Shown: positions 15,771 to 25,210 of the stretch, piece by piece
Layout: every line of letters begins with the position of its first letter
How positions within the stretch are numbered: the first letter of the stretch is position 1
Assembly (NCBI GenBank): GCA_944325445.1
Contig: CALVAG010000003.1
Location: 62,001-126,000, forward strand
Direction of reading: 5' to 3'
DNA length: 64,000 nucleotides
DNA from: an uncultured Bacteroidales bacterium
GTDB taxonomy: Bacteria > Bacteroidota > Bacteroidia > Bacteroidales > UBA932
The notes under the pieces: generated by a model
Databases searched by the model: none
What the model saw: only the letters and a program-made list of their open reading frames with translations
What the model was told of the DNA's origin: nothing
Translations under genes and position numbers: made by a program

Positions 15771-16736
15771 ATGTCTGAAATCAATTATCTTGAAGTATGC
15801 ATAGAGATAACTCCGTTCTCCGAGGAGAATGCGGAGATTGTGACGGCTATGATAGAGGAGGCGGGGTTCGACAGTTTCGTGACGGAACAGCCCTGCCTTA
15901 AGGCCTATATAAAGAGAGAGCTGTTTTCGCAGCAGCATCTGCGCTGCCTGCTGAACTTTTTCGACAATAATCCAGATATAAAGCTCTCCGTAACGGTAAA
16001 TCCCGTGAAGCAGGAGAACTGGAACAAAATATGGGAATCCGAATTCAGGCCGATCTGCATAGAAGGCCTTTGTACGATAAAGGCAAGCTTCCACAAGAAT
16101 CTGCCGAAGACCGATTATTCGATTACCATAGATCCGAAAATGGCATTCGGGACAGGACATCACCAGACTACATCCCTTATGGTAAAGTGGCTTCTGAAAC
16201 TTGCAAGGTTGAGGGCCTCCATGACCGGGGCTTCCTCTCCAACACTTAAGGGAATGCAGGTACTCGACATGGGTACTGGTACAGGGGTCCTGGCGATTCT
16301 TGCGGCAAAGCTCGGTGCGCAGCGCCCGGTCCATGCAATCGATGTGGATATTGTAGCAGTCAATTCGGCAAAGGAGAATATCTATAAGAACCGTCTGCAT
16401 AATTCGGTTACGGTCCTGCATGGAGATTCATCTTTGGTTCAGCGTTCGAAGTATGATCTGATTCTGGCCAATATCAACAGGAATATCCTTTTGGCCGATA
16501 TGCAGACATATGCCTTGGGGCTGAAAAGCAAAGGCGAAACCCTTTTCCAGAACCGCTCCAAAAGGGGGTATAAAAATATTCCACGGGAATTTTCCGGCGG
16601 AGGCCTGCTTGTGATAAGCGGCTTTTACGGAGAAGATGTCCCGCTGCTGAAAAAACGGGCGGAAGAGTGCGGGCTGCGGTTCGCCGGCAAAATGAGCCGG
16701 GATAACTGGACGGCCTTGTTGTTCAACCGTATTTAG
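15771..16736 (+). CDS. prmA: Ribosomal protein L11 methyltransferase, with an inserted segment
   Basis: 321 residues. PrmA trimethylates ribosomal protein L11 using S-adenosylmethionine. Family features are W-rich ENWNKIWESEFRP (about 82-94), FGTGHHQTTSLM (about 126-137), the SAM motif VLDMGTGTGVLAI (about 165-177), DVDIVAVNSAKENI and ILANINRNIL. Between KSKGE and LLVISGFYGED there are about 21 extra residues (TLFQNRSKRGYKNIPREFSG) not expected in the family, and a shorter extra loop (RASMTGASSP) before the SAM motif. The reading frame is intact, so the protein may still work. It follows the hemerythrin-LuxR gene by 17 bp and converges on the S9 peptidase gene. Confidence 0.93.
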   Translation: MSEINYLEVCIEITPFSEENAEIVTAMIEEAGFDSFVTEQPCLKAYIKRELFSQQHLRCLLNFFDNNPDIKLSVTVNPVKQENWNKIWESEFRPICIEGLCTIKASFHKNLPKTDYSITIDPKMAFGTGHHQTTSLMVKWLLKLARLRASMTGASSPTLKGMQVLDMGTGTGVLAILAAKLGAQRPVHAIDVDIVAVNSAKENIYKNRLHNSVTVLHGDSSLVQRSKYDLILANINRNILLADMQTYALGLKSKGETLFQNRSKRGYKNIPREFSGGGLLVISGFYGEDVPLLKKRAEECGLRFAGKMSRDNWTALLFNRI

Positions 16737-16744
16737 ATGAAGAA

Positions 16745-19165
16745 TCAGTCGTTGTTCATCTGTACTATGTCTACCCTGTTTTTCTGGCTCTCTCCAAGCA
16801 GATATTCGCTGAAATAGTCTGCCATTCTCCAGAAAAAGTATTCGTTCATATCTCCGAACCCGTGCGCCTGGCCGGGCAGAATAAGCATGTCGAACCTCTT
16901 GTTTGCACGAATCAGGGCATTTACCACCCTTATGGTGTTTGCAGGGTGCACGTTATCGTCCACATCTCCGTGGACAAGAAGCAGATGCCCTTTCAGGTTC
17001 TTTGCAATTTGGGGATTGGTGTCGATTTTATATGTGAAGGTGGTATCGCCCTTTTCGCTTACCTCTTCCAATATGCCATGGTGCTGTTCGCTCCACCAGC
17101 GGTTGTATATCGAATTGTCGTGGTTGCCGGCGCATGAAACGGCAGCCGTGTAAAAGTCGGGATAGGTGAGGATTGCGGCTGTAGACATGAATCCTCCGCC
17201 GGAATGGCCGTGTATGCCCACTTTTGTGCCGTCTATCCATTTGTATCGTGCCGCGAGCCTCTGTACGGCTGTCTTCTGGTCTTCCAGACCGTAATCGCGC
17301 AGGTCGCCGTATCCGAAATTATGGTACCATTTCGACCTGTTGGGATGTCCTCCGCGGTTGCCTACGGTAATAACGATAAATCCCATCTGTGCAAGACGGT
17401 CTGTACGTGTCATGTTCGAACTCCATGAGATATTGTTGGCCTCGACCTGTGGGCCTGGATATACATACTCTATAATGGGGTATTTTTTTGTGGAATCGAA
17501 ATCGAAAGGCCTGTATATTGTGCCGTACAGGTCTGTGATTCCGTCGGCGGCCTTTACGGTAAATCTTTCGGGCAGCCTGTAGCCGGCGGCAAAGAGCTGT
17601 GACAGGTCAGCCTTTTCCAGTTCCGTTATTTTCCGCCCCTCTGCAGAATAGAGCGCGGCAGCAGGTACGGCATCGACTCTGGAGTAGTTGCATATAATGT
17701 AGTTTCCGTTATCGTCGGCCGAGGCTGTTACGTCCATATCCGGCATGTCTATCTGTTTAAGCCCGCTTCCGTCCAGATTGACCCTGAAGGTATGCATCTG
17801 GTAGGGGTTTTCGGATTTGTCGTATCCGCAGGCGCTGAAAACCAGATAGCCCTCGGTGTCGTTTACTGCCAGTACCTTATCCACATGGAACGGCCCTTCC
17901 ACGATTTTATTGGCCAGGGAGCCGTCGGAATTGTATAGATAGAGATTCGCCCATCCGTTGCGTTCAGACCAGTGGACAATCTTTGTGCCGTTGTTCACAA
18001 GGCGCAGAGGCCTGGTCTCCACATAGGTGTTCATTCTCTCTGTAATTACGGTCTCTGTAGAGTCCCCGTTTATGTTTACCCTGCACACGTCTACCCTTTT
18101 GATATCTCTGCTTGTGCGTGTCAGATAGAAGTTCTCGTTGTCTCCGAGCCATTTGCTGCAGTAAAAGTCTGTATATTGGTCTTCACGCGTGGCCGGTGCC
18201 GTTTCGAATTGTATTGTCTGGTCTTTGAACGCTTCCGTTTTGATATGCCTTTTGCTCATGTCGTCTGCCGAGAAGATATAGAGATACTCTTTCGGGCCGG
18301 GCTCCCCGGGCATCTGGTATTTGTAGCTTTGCAGCGTGGGGCGGGGGCTGCTCAGGGAGTTTATCACCCAAAGTTCCTTGATTCCGCTCATGTCGTACTT
18401 GATTGCAGCAAAATGTTTTGAATCCGGGGCCCATGCCAATGTGTAGGGGAAATAGCGTTTGGTGCTGTCCTGCCACTCCCAGCCCATATAGTTGTCTGCG
18501 CCCCACCCGAACTCTTTTGTCCCATCTGCGGTAACTGCATGTTCTACAATGGTGCTGTCCTTTTCGTCTTTTGCCGCCTTGGCCAGATTCTCCGCATCCA
18601 TCCAGTAGAGGTTGGCATTTTTTGCAAAGATTCCGATTTTCCCGTCTGGCGATACATTGGCCCATGATGGATATTTCTCTTCCTCCTCTTTGCCGGTTAT
18701 ATCCGTAAGTCTTTTTGAGGCAATATCGTATGAGAAGCTGAAAACCTTTTTATCTCCCCACCTCTTTATTCTGGCAGAATCCTTTTCGGGAAGCGAGCTT
18801 TTTATTTCGAATGTAAACGTCTTGTCTTCTTTCAACTTTAAATTCCTGAGCGGAAGGTGCTGCGCATCGAACGGGTCCTTTACGATCTCCGTAATCTGCA
18901 TGGCAAGTCTCTCCATATCGAATATCGGGCTCTTTTTGCCTGTCTGTGCATCTACGATATAATATTGCGTGCCGTTGGAATCTTCCCATTTATACCAGAA
19001 TTTGTCTGAATCGAGAAACCATTTGGGTGCAACTTTGGTGGAATGTACCATCTGTTTTACCTTTTTGGCGGAAAATCTTGCGGCAAGTTCATAATTCGGC
19101 GCCTGCTGTGCAGTGGCCGCGAGTGTCGTTATTGCGGCAACAAGCAGAAATATAATGCGTTTCAT
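16745..19165 (-). CDS. Secreted S9 family dipeptidyl peptidase (DPP-IV/prolyl tripeptidyl peptidase-like)
   Basis: 806 residues with a signal peptide (first 19 residues, ending ATAQ). A beta-propeller region of about 500 residues precedes an alpha/beta-hydrolase domain. The catalytic serine lies in GHSGGG (Ser655), the histidine in GQAHGFG (His768), and the aspartate in HGDVDDNVH (about 736). Such periplasmic or surface enzymes cut dipeptides or tripeptides after proline from peptide N-termini, and are common in peptide-fermenting Bacteroidales. The active-site glycine after Ser (SGGG rather than SYGG) is typical of the DPP-IV branch of this phylum. It is monocistronic by context. Confidence 0.95.
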   Translation of the reverse strand: MKRIIFLLVAAITTLAATAQQAPNYELAARFSAKKVKQMVHSTKVAPKWFLDSDKFWYKWEDSNGTQYYIVDAQTGKKSPIFDMERLAMQITEIVKDPFDAQHLPLRNLKLKEDKTFTFEIKSSLPEKDSARIKRWGDKKVFSFSYDIASKRLTDITGKEEEEKYPSWANVSPDGKIGIFAKNANLYWMDAENLAKAAKDEKDSTIVEHAVTADGTKEFGWGADNYMGWEWQDSTKRYFPYTLAWAPDSKHFAAIKYDMSGIKELWVINSLSSPRPTLQSYKYQMPGEPGPKEYLYIFSADDMSKRHIKTEAFKDQTIQFETAPATREDQYTDFYCSKWLGDNENFYLTRTSRDIKRVDVCRVNINGDSTETVITERMNTYVETRPLRLVNNGTKIVHWSERNGWANLYLYNSDGSLANKIVEGPFHVDKVLAVNDTEGYLVFSACGYDKSENPYQMHTFRVNLDGSGLKQIDMPDMDVTASADDNGNYIICNYSRVDAVPAAALYSAEGRKITELEKADLSQLFAAGYRLPERFTVKAADGITDLYGTIYRPFDFDSTKKYPIIEYVYPGPQVEANNISWSSNMTRTDRLAQMGFIVITVGNRGGHPNRSKWYHNFGYGDLRDYGLEDQKTAVQRLAARYKWIDGTKVGIHGHSGGGFMSTAAILTYPDFYTAAVSCAGNHDNSIYNRWWSEQHHGILEEVSEKGDTTFTYKIDTNPQIAKNLKGHLLLVHGDVDDNVHPANTIRVVNALIRANKRFDMLILPGQAHGFGDMNEYFFWRMADYFSEYLLGESQKNRVDIVQMNND

Positions 19166-19359
19166 TTATTTATGATTTAATTCTTTACTGTAATTCACAT
19201 GCGAAGATACTAAAGAATCTTTTCGTATCTTGAGTATTTTCAACGAAAACTATTGAATTCCGTATTTTTCAAAAGTCCAGATGCTGGATGTGTCGGTTAC
19301 ATTCGCAGCTACGGATGCAAAGAGGCATGGCTGTAACCCGATGTCCGGATAGATAGAAA
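19166..19359. other. Intergenic region upstream of the S9 peptidase
   Basis: No gene seen. TATCTTCG on the minus strand, about 45 bp before the peptidase start, is a one-mismatch match to the -7 box and might be its promoter. Confidence 0.3.
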
Positions 19360-19389
19360 AGGCAGCCCGGCCGGATTGCCGGGCTGCCT
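19360..19389 (-). terminator. Terminator of the tRNA-Leu transcript
   Basis: The 12-bp GC-rich stem AGGCAGCCCGGC (19360-19371) pairs with GCCGGGCTGCCT (19378-19389) with a 6-base loop. On the minus strand it is followed by TTTTC, eight bases after the tRNA end. Confidence 0.85.
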
Positions 19390-19396
19390 CTTTGTG

Positions 19397-19478
19397 TGCG
19401 GGCGAAGGGACTCGAACCCCCACGTCGTACGACACTAGATCCTAAGTCTAGCGCGGCTACCAATTACGCCACGCCCGC
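19397..19478 (-). tRNA. tRNA-Leu, anticodon UAG
   Basis: 82 nt. The acceptor stem GCGGGCG/CGCCCGC, the D-arm with TGGTAG, the anticodon loop CTTAGGA giving UAG, a long variable arm as in class II tRNAs, and the T-arm GGGTTCGAGTCCC are all visible. The discriminator base is A, as required for leucine tRNA. The CCA end is not encoded. Confidence 0.96.
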
Positions 19479-19494
19479 ATTTTGAAATGAGGTG

Positions 19495-19524
19495 CAAAAT
19501 TACGCAAAAAAATCTATTTTCAAA
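19495..19524 (-). promoter_or_regulatory. Promoter of tRNA-Leu
   Basis: On the minus strand: TTTG (19521-19524), 18 bases, TAATTTTG (19495-19502). It ends 16 bp before the mature tRNA 5' end and is back to back with the tig promoter. Confidence 0.65.
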
Positions 19525-19528
19525 CAAA

Positions 19529-19559
19529 TTTGTGATTTGGTGATGTTTTATTAACTTTG
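19529..19559 (+). promoter_or_regulatory. tig promoter
   Basis: TTTG (19529-19532), 19 bases, TAACTTTG (19552-19559), an exact consensus match. The tig ATG is 45 bp downstream. Confidence 0.8.
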
Positions 19560-19604
19560 CAGGCTCGAATCTTTGTAGATGCGGAAAATAAATTTTTACT
19601 ATAT

Positions 19605-20930
19605 ATGAAAATTGAGAAAAAACAGGTAGACGATTTGACCTTCCAGTTGAATTTGACCATAGATAAGGCAGATTGTGCAGAGAAGGTTAAAAAATCTTTG
19701 AACGAGTATCGCAGAAAAGCAGATATCAAAGGATTCCGTAAGGGAATGGCCCCTATGTCGCTAATAGAGAAAATGCATGGTGCAACTGCATTGGCCGAGA
19801 GCGTAAACAGTTTAATATCGGATTCTATCAATAACTACATTTCTGAAAACAAGTTGAATATCTTGGGAGAGCCGCTTCCCAACGAACAGCTTCAGAAACC
19901 TATCGATTGGGAAAAGGATACGTCATACGAATTCGTTTTCGATCTGGCTACCGTTCCGGAGATAAAATTGCAGCTTTCCAAGAAAGACAAACTTGTCTCT
20001 TACGAGGTTGAGATTTCAGATGAGGCCAGACAGAATTATAAATCCAATATGCTCCGTCAGTTCGGCAAGCTGGCCGATGCCGAAGCCGCAGGGGAAGATG
20101 ATTTCATAATAGCGGACCTCGAGCAGAACGGAACCGTGATAGAGGGAACTTATATCTCGCTCAAGAGCATAAAGAACAAGACCATCAAGAAAAAATTCCT
20201 CGGCAAGAAGGTAGGAAGCAGTTTCGATATAGATGTAAACAAGACATTCGTAAACGAGGCAGACAGGGCGGCTTTACTCAAAATAAAGAAAGAGGACCTG
20301 AAGGATATAGATCCCAATTATAAAGTTACGGTAAAGGAGATCAAGACATTTGTCGAGGCCGAGCAGAATCAGGATCTTTACGACAGGCTTTTCGGAAAGG
20401 ATGTTGTAAAGGACGAGGCCGGTTTCGATGCCAAGGTCGATGAGCGTCTGAAGGCTGATTACGAACGTGAGAGCGATTTCCGCTTTATGCTCGATACGCG
20501 CGATTACCTTATTAAAAAGTGCGATATCAAATTGCCTGAAGATTTCCTCAAGAGATGGCTTTATACGATAAACGAGGGCAAGTTCACAATGGAGGAGATA
20601 GAGAAGGATTTCAATATTTTCCTTAAGGATTTCCGCTGGCAGCTTATCCGTCAGTATATCGTAAGGGAGCAGAAAATCGAGATAAAGAGAGAGGATCTTT
20701 TGGCGGAGGCCAAGAAGATTGCCGCATTGCAGTTTGCGATGTACGGCCTTAACGATGTGCCTCAGGAGCAGCTGGAGCAATATGCACAGTCTGTGTTGGG
20801 CAATGAAAACGAAGGCAGGAGAATCTATGAGAGAACAGAGGAAGAAAAGGTCCTTTCCTATGTAAAGGGGGTGGTTACAATAGAAAAAAAGCCTGTTTCC
20901 ATCGAAGATTTGCAGAAAATGAACAATTAG
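19605..20930 (+). CDS. tig: Trigger factor, ribosome-associated chaperone
   Basis: 441 residues. The N-terminal ribosome-binding domain carries the signature GFRKGMAP (about 46-53). The middle peptidyl-prolyl isomerase domain is divergent, and the C-terminal arms (about 270-430) are helical. Trigger factor shelters nascent chains at the exit tunnel. The ATG at 19605 is chosen because the promoter and leader lie before it and homologous N-termini begin MKI/MNV-like; a longer reading from 19557 would start inside the -7 box. The tig-clpP-clpX order is widely conserved, but a terminator separates tig from clpP here. Confidence 0.95.
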   Translation: MKIEKKQVDDLTFQLNLTIDKADCAEKVKKSLNEYRRKADIKGFRKGMAPMSLIEKMHGATALAESVNSLISDSINNYISENKLNILGEPLPNEQLQKPIDWEKDTSYEFVFDLATVPEIKLQLSKKDKLVSYEVEISDEARQNYKSNMLRQFGKLADAEAAGEDDFIIADLEQNGTVIEGTYISLKSIKNKTIKKKFLGKKVGSSFDIDVNKTFVNEADRAALLKIKKEDLKDIDPNYKVTVKEIKTFVEAEQNQDLYDRLFGKDVVKDEAGFDAKVDERLKADYERESDFRFMLDTRDYLIKKCDIKLPEDFLKRWLYTINEGKFTMEEIEKDFNIFLKDFRWQLIRQYIVREQKIEIKREDLLAEAKKIAALQFAMYGLNDVPQEQLEQYAQSVLGNENEGRRIYERTEEEKVLSYVKGVVTIEKKPVSIEDLQKMNN

Positions 20931-20963
20931 CATAGCGTTGCGGCAGCTGCAACGGAGCGGATG

Positions 20964-20996
20964 ATTGCCGGCGGTCTGTGGCTGCCGGCAATTTTC
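20964..20996 (+). terminator. Terminator after tig
   Basis: ATTGCCGGC (20964-20972) pairs with GCCGGCAAT (20984-20992), followed by TTTC. It is a strong GC stem with a short T stretch. Confidence 0.7.
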
Positions 20997-21053
20997 GTGT
21001 TACCGGTACCGTGAGGCCCGGCAAATAAATTTCCTCTACTTTCGGTTTCTTTC

Positions 21054-21061
21054 TATCTTTG
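21054..21061 (+). promoter_or_regulatory. -7 box of the clpP promoter
   Basis: TATCTTTG matches TAnnTTTG, 27 bp before the clpP ATG. The -33 region (TTCC at 21031-21034, 19 bases away) is a poor match. Confidence 0.55.
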
Positions 21062-21088
21062 TAGGATATTTCATTTAAATATTTGATT

Positions 21089-21757
21089 ATGGCAAGCGAA
21101 TTCGAAAAATATGCTACAAAACATTTGGGTATAAGTTCCCTCTCTTTGCACAGATTTTCATCAATGCAGGCTGCATATATAAATCCCTCGATTATCGAGG
21201 AGAGGCAGATGAATGTAGCCGTCATGGATGTCTTTTCCAGATTGATGATGGACAGGATAATCTTTTTGGGGGTGCCGATTTCGGATGATGTGGCAAATAT
21301 CATACAGGCTCAGTTGCTGTTTCTGGATTCGACGGACTCCAAGGCCGATATCCAGCTTTATATAAATTCTCCGGGTGGCTCTGTCTATGCGGGTCTGGGA
21401 ATTTACGATACGATGCAGCTGGTTTCATCAGATGTGGCTACAATCTGTACGGGCCTTGCCGCTTCCATGGCTTCGGTGCTTCTGACAGCCGGGGCAAAGG
21501 GAAAGAGGAGCGCCTTGCCTCATTCGAGGGTTATGATTCATCAACCCATAGGCGGCGCCGAGGGGCAGGCTTCCGATATCGAGATTACGGCACGCGAAAT
21601 TTTGAAACTCAAGAAGGAGCTGTATGAGATAATTTCCTCACATTCCGGAAAATCCATAGAGCGGATAGAAAAGGATGCAGACCGAGATTATTGGATGACG
21701 GCCCAGGAGGCTAAAAAATATGGTATGATAGATGAAATTTTAACGGGTAACAAATAG
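21089..21757 (+). CDS. clpP: ATP-dependent Clp protease proteolytic subunit
   Basis: 222 residues. ClpP is the serine peptidase barrel that degrades substrates unfolded by ClpX. The catalytic serine is in GLAASMAS (Ser126), and the histidine in MIHQP (His151). INSPGGSVYAGLGIYDTMQ is the conserved substrate-side loop. The start is the ATG at 21089; an in-frame TTG six bases upstream is less likely. clpX follows after 5 bp, so the pair is co-transcribed. Confidence 0.98.
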   Translation: MASEFEKYATKHLGISSLSLHRFSSMQAAYINPSIIEERQMNVAVMDVFSRLMMDRIIFLGVPISDDVANIIQAQLLFLDSTDSKADIQLYINSPGGSVYAGLGIYDTMQLVSSDVATICTGLAASMASVLLTAGAKGKRSALPHSRVMIHQPIGGAEGQASDIEITAREILKLKKELYEIISSHSGKSIERIEKDADRDYWMTAQEAKKYGMIDEILTGNK

Positions 21758-21762
21758 TCGAG

Positions 21763-23004
21763 ATGGCAAATAATGAGGATGAGAAACGCGTCTGTTCCTT
21801 TTGCGGAAGAGACGAAAGAGATGTGAACTTTCTGATATCCGGCTATTCGGGATATATTTGCGATGAATGCGCTACGCGTGCGAACGAGTATGTGAAGGAG
21901 TTTTACGCTTCTATGCGCAAGATGGAGAGTTTTGAGCTCAAACTGCTGAAACCAAAAGAGATAAAGGCATTCCTGGACGAATATGTAATAGAACAGGACG
22001 AGGCAAAGAAATATCTGTCGGTAGCCGTATATAACCATTATAAACGTATAAACGACGCTATGCAGAGGGACGGGGCGAAACGCCCCGGGAAAAACGATGT
22101 CGAGCTGGAAAAATCCAATATTCTTCTGGTAGGCCCGACAGGAACCGGAAAAACCCTCCTTGCAAGGAGCATCGCCAGACTTTTGAATGTGCCGTTTGTC
22201 ATAGTGGATGCGACAGTACTTACCGAAGCCGGTTATGTAGGCGAAGATGTGGAGAGCATCCTGTCGCGTCTTTTGCAGGAGACGGATTATAACGTGGAAC
22301 TGGCCCAACGGGGAATCGTGTTTATAGATGAGGTGGACAAGATTGCCAGAAAGGGCGATAACCCCTCCATTACAAGGGATGTATCCGGCGAGGGCGTGCA
22401 ACAGGCGCTTCTCAAGCTGCTCGAAGGAAGTATAGTGAACGTACCTCCCCAGGGAGGCCGTAAGCATCCAGAGCAAAAATTGATACCTGTCGATACTACG
22501 AATATTCTGTTTATATGCGGAGGCGCATTCGACGGCATTGAGAAGAAAATCGCGCAGAGAATCAATACGCAGGTCGTGGGATACGGTGCCCGGAAAAACA
22601 AAGATGTGGTCGAGAAGGATGACCTGCTCAAGTATATAACCTCCCAGGACCTTAAGGCGTACGGGCTTATACCGGAAATCGTGGGACGTATGCCTGTAAT
22701 CACATATCTGCATCCGCTCTCTAAAGAGGCTATGCTCGATATTCTGGTGAAACCTAAAAACGCAATAATAAAGCAGTACAAAAAACTCTTTGCAATGGAC
22801 AAGGTGAAACTCGAGATAGACAAGTCTGTTCTGGAGTTTATCGTGGATACGGCGTTGGAGTACGGGCTCGGTGCACGCGGACTCCGTTCCATTTGCGAGG
22901 AGGTAATGGTGGATGCGATGTACGATATCCCTCCGAAGGGCAGTACGAAAAAGATTACGATTGCGGATGTAGAAGAGATAAAACGGAGAAAATTTTCCAG
23001 ATAA
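21763..23004 (+). CDS. clpX: ATP-dependent Clp protease ATP-binding subunit ClpX
   Basis: 413 residues. The N-terminal zinc-binding domain uses CSFC (Cys at about 11 and 14) and CDEC (about 33-36). The AAA+ core has Walker A GPTGTGKT at about 124-131, Walker B IVFIDEVDKI at about 186, and a sensor 2 region GARGLRS at about 368. ClpX unfolds tagged proteins and feeds ClpP. It is 5 bp after clpP and 17 bp before the M20 peptidase gene. Confidence 0.98.
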   Translation: MANNEDEKRVCSFCGRDERDVNFLISGYSGYICDECATRANEYVKEFYASMRKMESFELKLLKPKEIKAFLDEYVIEQDEAKKYLSVAVYNHYKRINDAMQRDGAKRPGKNDVELEKSNILLVGPTGTGKTLLARSIARLLNVPFVIVDATVLTEAGYVGEDVESILSRLLQETDYNVELAQRGIVFIDEVDKIARKGDNPSITRDVSGEGVQQALLKLLEGSIVNVPPQGGRKHPEQKLIPVDTTNILFICGGAFDGIEKKIAQRINTQVVGYGARKNKDVVEKDDLLKYITSQDLKAYGLIPEIVGRMPVITYLHPLSKEAMLDILVKPKNAIIKQYKKLFAMDKVKLEIDKSVLEFIVDTALEYGLGARGLRSICEEVMVDAMYDIPPKGSTKKITIADVEEIKRRKFSR

Positions 23005-23021
23005 ACTGTTATTCAATAGTT

Positions 23022-24374
23022 ATGAAAGCCTATATAGAAAAGAACAAAGAGCGTTTTTTCGAGGAATTGTTTTCAATTCTCAGAATTCCTTCGATAAGCT
23101 CCTCGTCTGCACATGCCGCAGATATGAAAAGGTGCGCAGATGCCATAGTGAAACTGCTTTTGGAGGCCGGTGCGGATAGTGCAAAAGTATATGAAACTGC
23201 AGGCCATCCCGTAGTTTACGGAGAAAAGATAGTGGACGGCTCTCTCCCTACGGTTCTGGTTTACGGCCATTACGATGTGCAGCCTGTAGATCCCGTGGAA
23301 CTTTGGAAATCGGACCCGTTCGAGCCTGAAATCAGGGACGGCGCAATTTATGCGCGCGGTGCGAATGATGATAAGGGACAGCTCTTTATGCATATAAAGG
23401 CTTTGGAATATCTTGTAAGGGAAAACAGGCTGAAAAACAATATCAGGTTTATCCTCGAAGGAGAGGAGGAGATAGGTTCTCCGAGTCTTGGCAAATGGGT
23501 GGAAGAGCACAGGGAGATGCTGGCTTGCGATTTGATTCTTGTTTCGGATACTACGATGATATCCGACAAGGTGCCTTCCATAAATTGCGGAATGCGCGGT
23601 TTGACATATGTGGAGGTGGAGGTCACCGGTCCGGACAAGGACCTGCATTCCGGACATTACGGCGGTGCGGTATTGAATCCGTTGAATGTACTGTGCGATA
23701 TGATCGGTTCGCTTATCGACAGTAAAGGCAGGATTACGGTGAAGGGCTTCTATGACGATGTGGTGGAACTTGACCATGAGGAAAGGGCTATGTTTGCGCG
23801 GGCTCCCTTCGACAAGCAGGAGTATATGAAATCCATAGGCGTAGATGAACTTTCAGGTGAAGAGGGCTATACTACTTTGGAAAGGACGGGTATCCGCCCG
23901 AGCCTGGATGTAAACGGAATCTGGGGCGGTTATCAGGGCGAGGGGGCGAAAACGGTCATCCCGTCTACCGCCCATGCGAAAATCTCGATGAGGCTTGTCC
24001 CCAATCAGGATTGCCACAAGATTGCAGAGTTGTTCGCCAGCCATTTCCGCTCTATAGCGCCCAAAGGGGTAAAGGTAAAGGTTACGCCATTCCACGGGGG
24101 AAACGGTTTCCTTATACCGGTATCTTCACGCGCATACAAGGCCGCTGAAAAAGCCGTGGCGCAGGTTTACGGGGTGGCTCCAGTTCCCAGCAGGGGAGGA
24201 GGAAGCATTCCTATCCTTGCGCAGATGCAGGGAATTCTGGGCGTTAATCCGTTGCTGATGGGTTTCGGACTGGAAAGGGATACTATCCACTCGCCCAATG
24301 AGAGTTATCTGATTTCGCAGTTTTTCAAGGGAATGGAATCCATAGCTCTTTTTTATGAATATTATAATGAATAA
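23022..24374 (+). CDS. M20 family metallo-dipeptidase
   Basis: 450 residues. Two-zinc peptidase motifs are VYGHYDVQPVDP (about 82-93), GANDDKGQ (about 112-119), EGEEEIGSPS (about 149-158) and the dimerisation-domain sequence LHSGHYGGAV. It resembles the CNDP/PepV-like dipeptidases rather than DapE. It has no signal peptide and is therefore cytoplasmic, probably finishing peptides released by Clp or by import. The ATG at 23022 is chosen because earlier codons overlap clpX. It is co-oriented with clpPX and pyrF. Confidence 0.92.
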   Translation: MKAYIEKNKERFFEELFSILRIPSISSSSAHAADMKRCADAIVKLLLEAGADSAKVYETAGHPVVYGEKIVDGSLPTVLVYGHYDVQPVDPVELWKSDPFEPEIRDGAIYARGANDDKGQLFMHIKALEYLVRENRLKNNIRFILEGEEEIGSPSLGKWVEEHREMLACDLILVSDTTMISDKVPSINCGMRGLTYVEVEVTGPDKDLHSGHYGGAVLNPLNVLCDMIGSLIDSKGRITVKGFYDDVVELDHEERAMFARAPFDKQEYMKSIGVDELSGEEGYTTLERTGIRPSLDVNGIWGGYQGEGAKTVIPSTAHAKISMRLVPNQDCHKIAELFASHFRSIAPKGVKVKVTPFHGGNGFLIPVSSRAYKAAEKAVAQVYGVAPVPSRGGGSIPILAQMQGILGVNPLLMGFGLERDTIHSPNESYLISQFFKGMESIALFYEYYNE

Positions 24375-24397
24375 TCCCGTAAGGGAAGGAGGCATAG

Positions 24398-25210
24398 ATG
24401 AACAGCGATGAATTATACAGGCAGATAAAGAAGAAGAGGAGCTTCCTGTGTGTAGGATTGGATTCCGATCCGGCGCTTTTTCCGCAACTTCTGAAAAATG
24501 TCCAATATCCTATCTTCGAATTCAACAAGGCCATAATTGCAGCTACGGCAAAGTATGCCATAGCATATAAGCCCAATCTCGCCTTTTACGAGGCTGAGGG
24601 GAATGAAGGGTTGCATCAGCTGGAGATGACGGTTGAATTTTTGAGAAAAAACTATCCCGAAATATTTATAATTGCGGATGCAAAGAGAAGCGATATAGGT
24701 AATACTGCGCAACGTTATGCAAGGGCATTTTTCGAAAAAATGAATTTCGATGCGGTTACGCTTGCTCCATATATGGGGTACGATTCGGTCAAACCCTTTT
24801 TGGAGTACAAGGATAAATGGGCCGTAATTCTCGCGCTTACTTCCAATAAAAGCGCCGTAGATTTTGAACTTGCCAATATGGAGAACGGCGAGCCTCTCTA
24901 TAAAAGAGTCATAGAGGAGGCGATGAAATGGGGCAATGCAGATAATGTGATGTTCGTGGTCGGGGCTACCCGTCCGGAAAAGCTGGCCGAGATAAGGCAG
25001 TATTGTCCCGATAACTTTTTTCTTGTTCCCGGCGTAGGCGCCCAGGGAGGCAGCGTGGATGAGGTCGCAAAGTATGGTCTCAACCGCAAATGCGGACTTA
25101 TAGTGAATTCATCGCGCGGAATCATATTTGCGGACAACTCCGAGCGATATGCAGTGAAGGCAGGGGAAAAGGCTGCGGAACTGGCTTCCCAGATGGCCAA
25201 ATATATATGA
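24398..25210 (+). CDS. pyrF: Orotidine 5'-phosphate decarboxylase (type 2)
   Basis: 270 residues, the length of the type 2 subfamily. It decarboxylates OMP to UMP, the last step of de novo pyrimidine synthesis. The catalytic Lys-Asp network is in ADAKRSDIGNTA (about 88-99). FVVGATRPEKL, FFLVPGVGAQGG and the late NSSRGIIFA bind phosphate. Its stop overlaps the next gene's start (ATGA). Confidence 0.97.
   Translation: MNSDELYRQIKKKRSFLCVGLDSDPALFPQLLKNVQYPIFEFNKAIIAATAKYAIAYKPNLAFYEAEGNEGLHQLEMTVEFLRKNYPEIFIIADAKRSDIGNTAQRYARAFFEKMNFDAVTLAPYMGYDSVKPFLEYKDKWAVILALTSNKSAVDFELANMENGEPLYKRVIEEAMKWGNADNVMFVVGATRPEKLAEIRQYCPDNFFLVPGVGAQGGSVDEVAKYGLNRKCGLIVNSSRGIIFADNSERYAVKAGEKAAELASQMAKYI

Noticed and set aside
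21688-23016. 442-residue minus-strand frame
   Set aside because: Mirror of clpX codons; clpX is certain.
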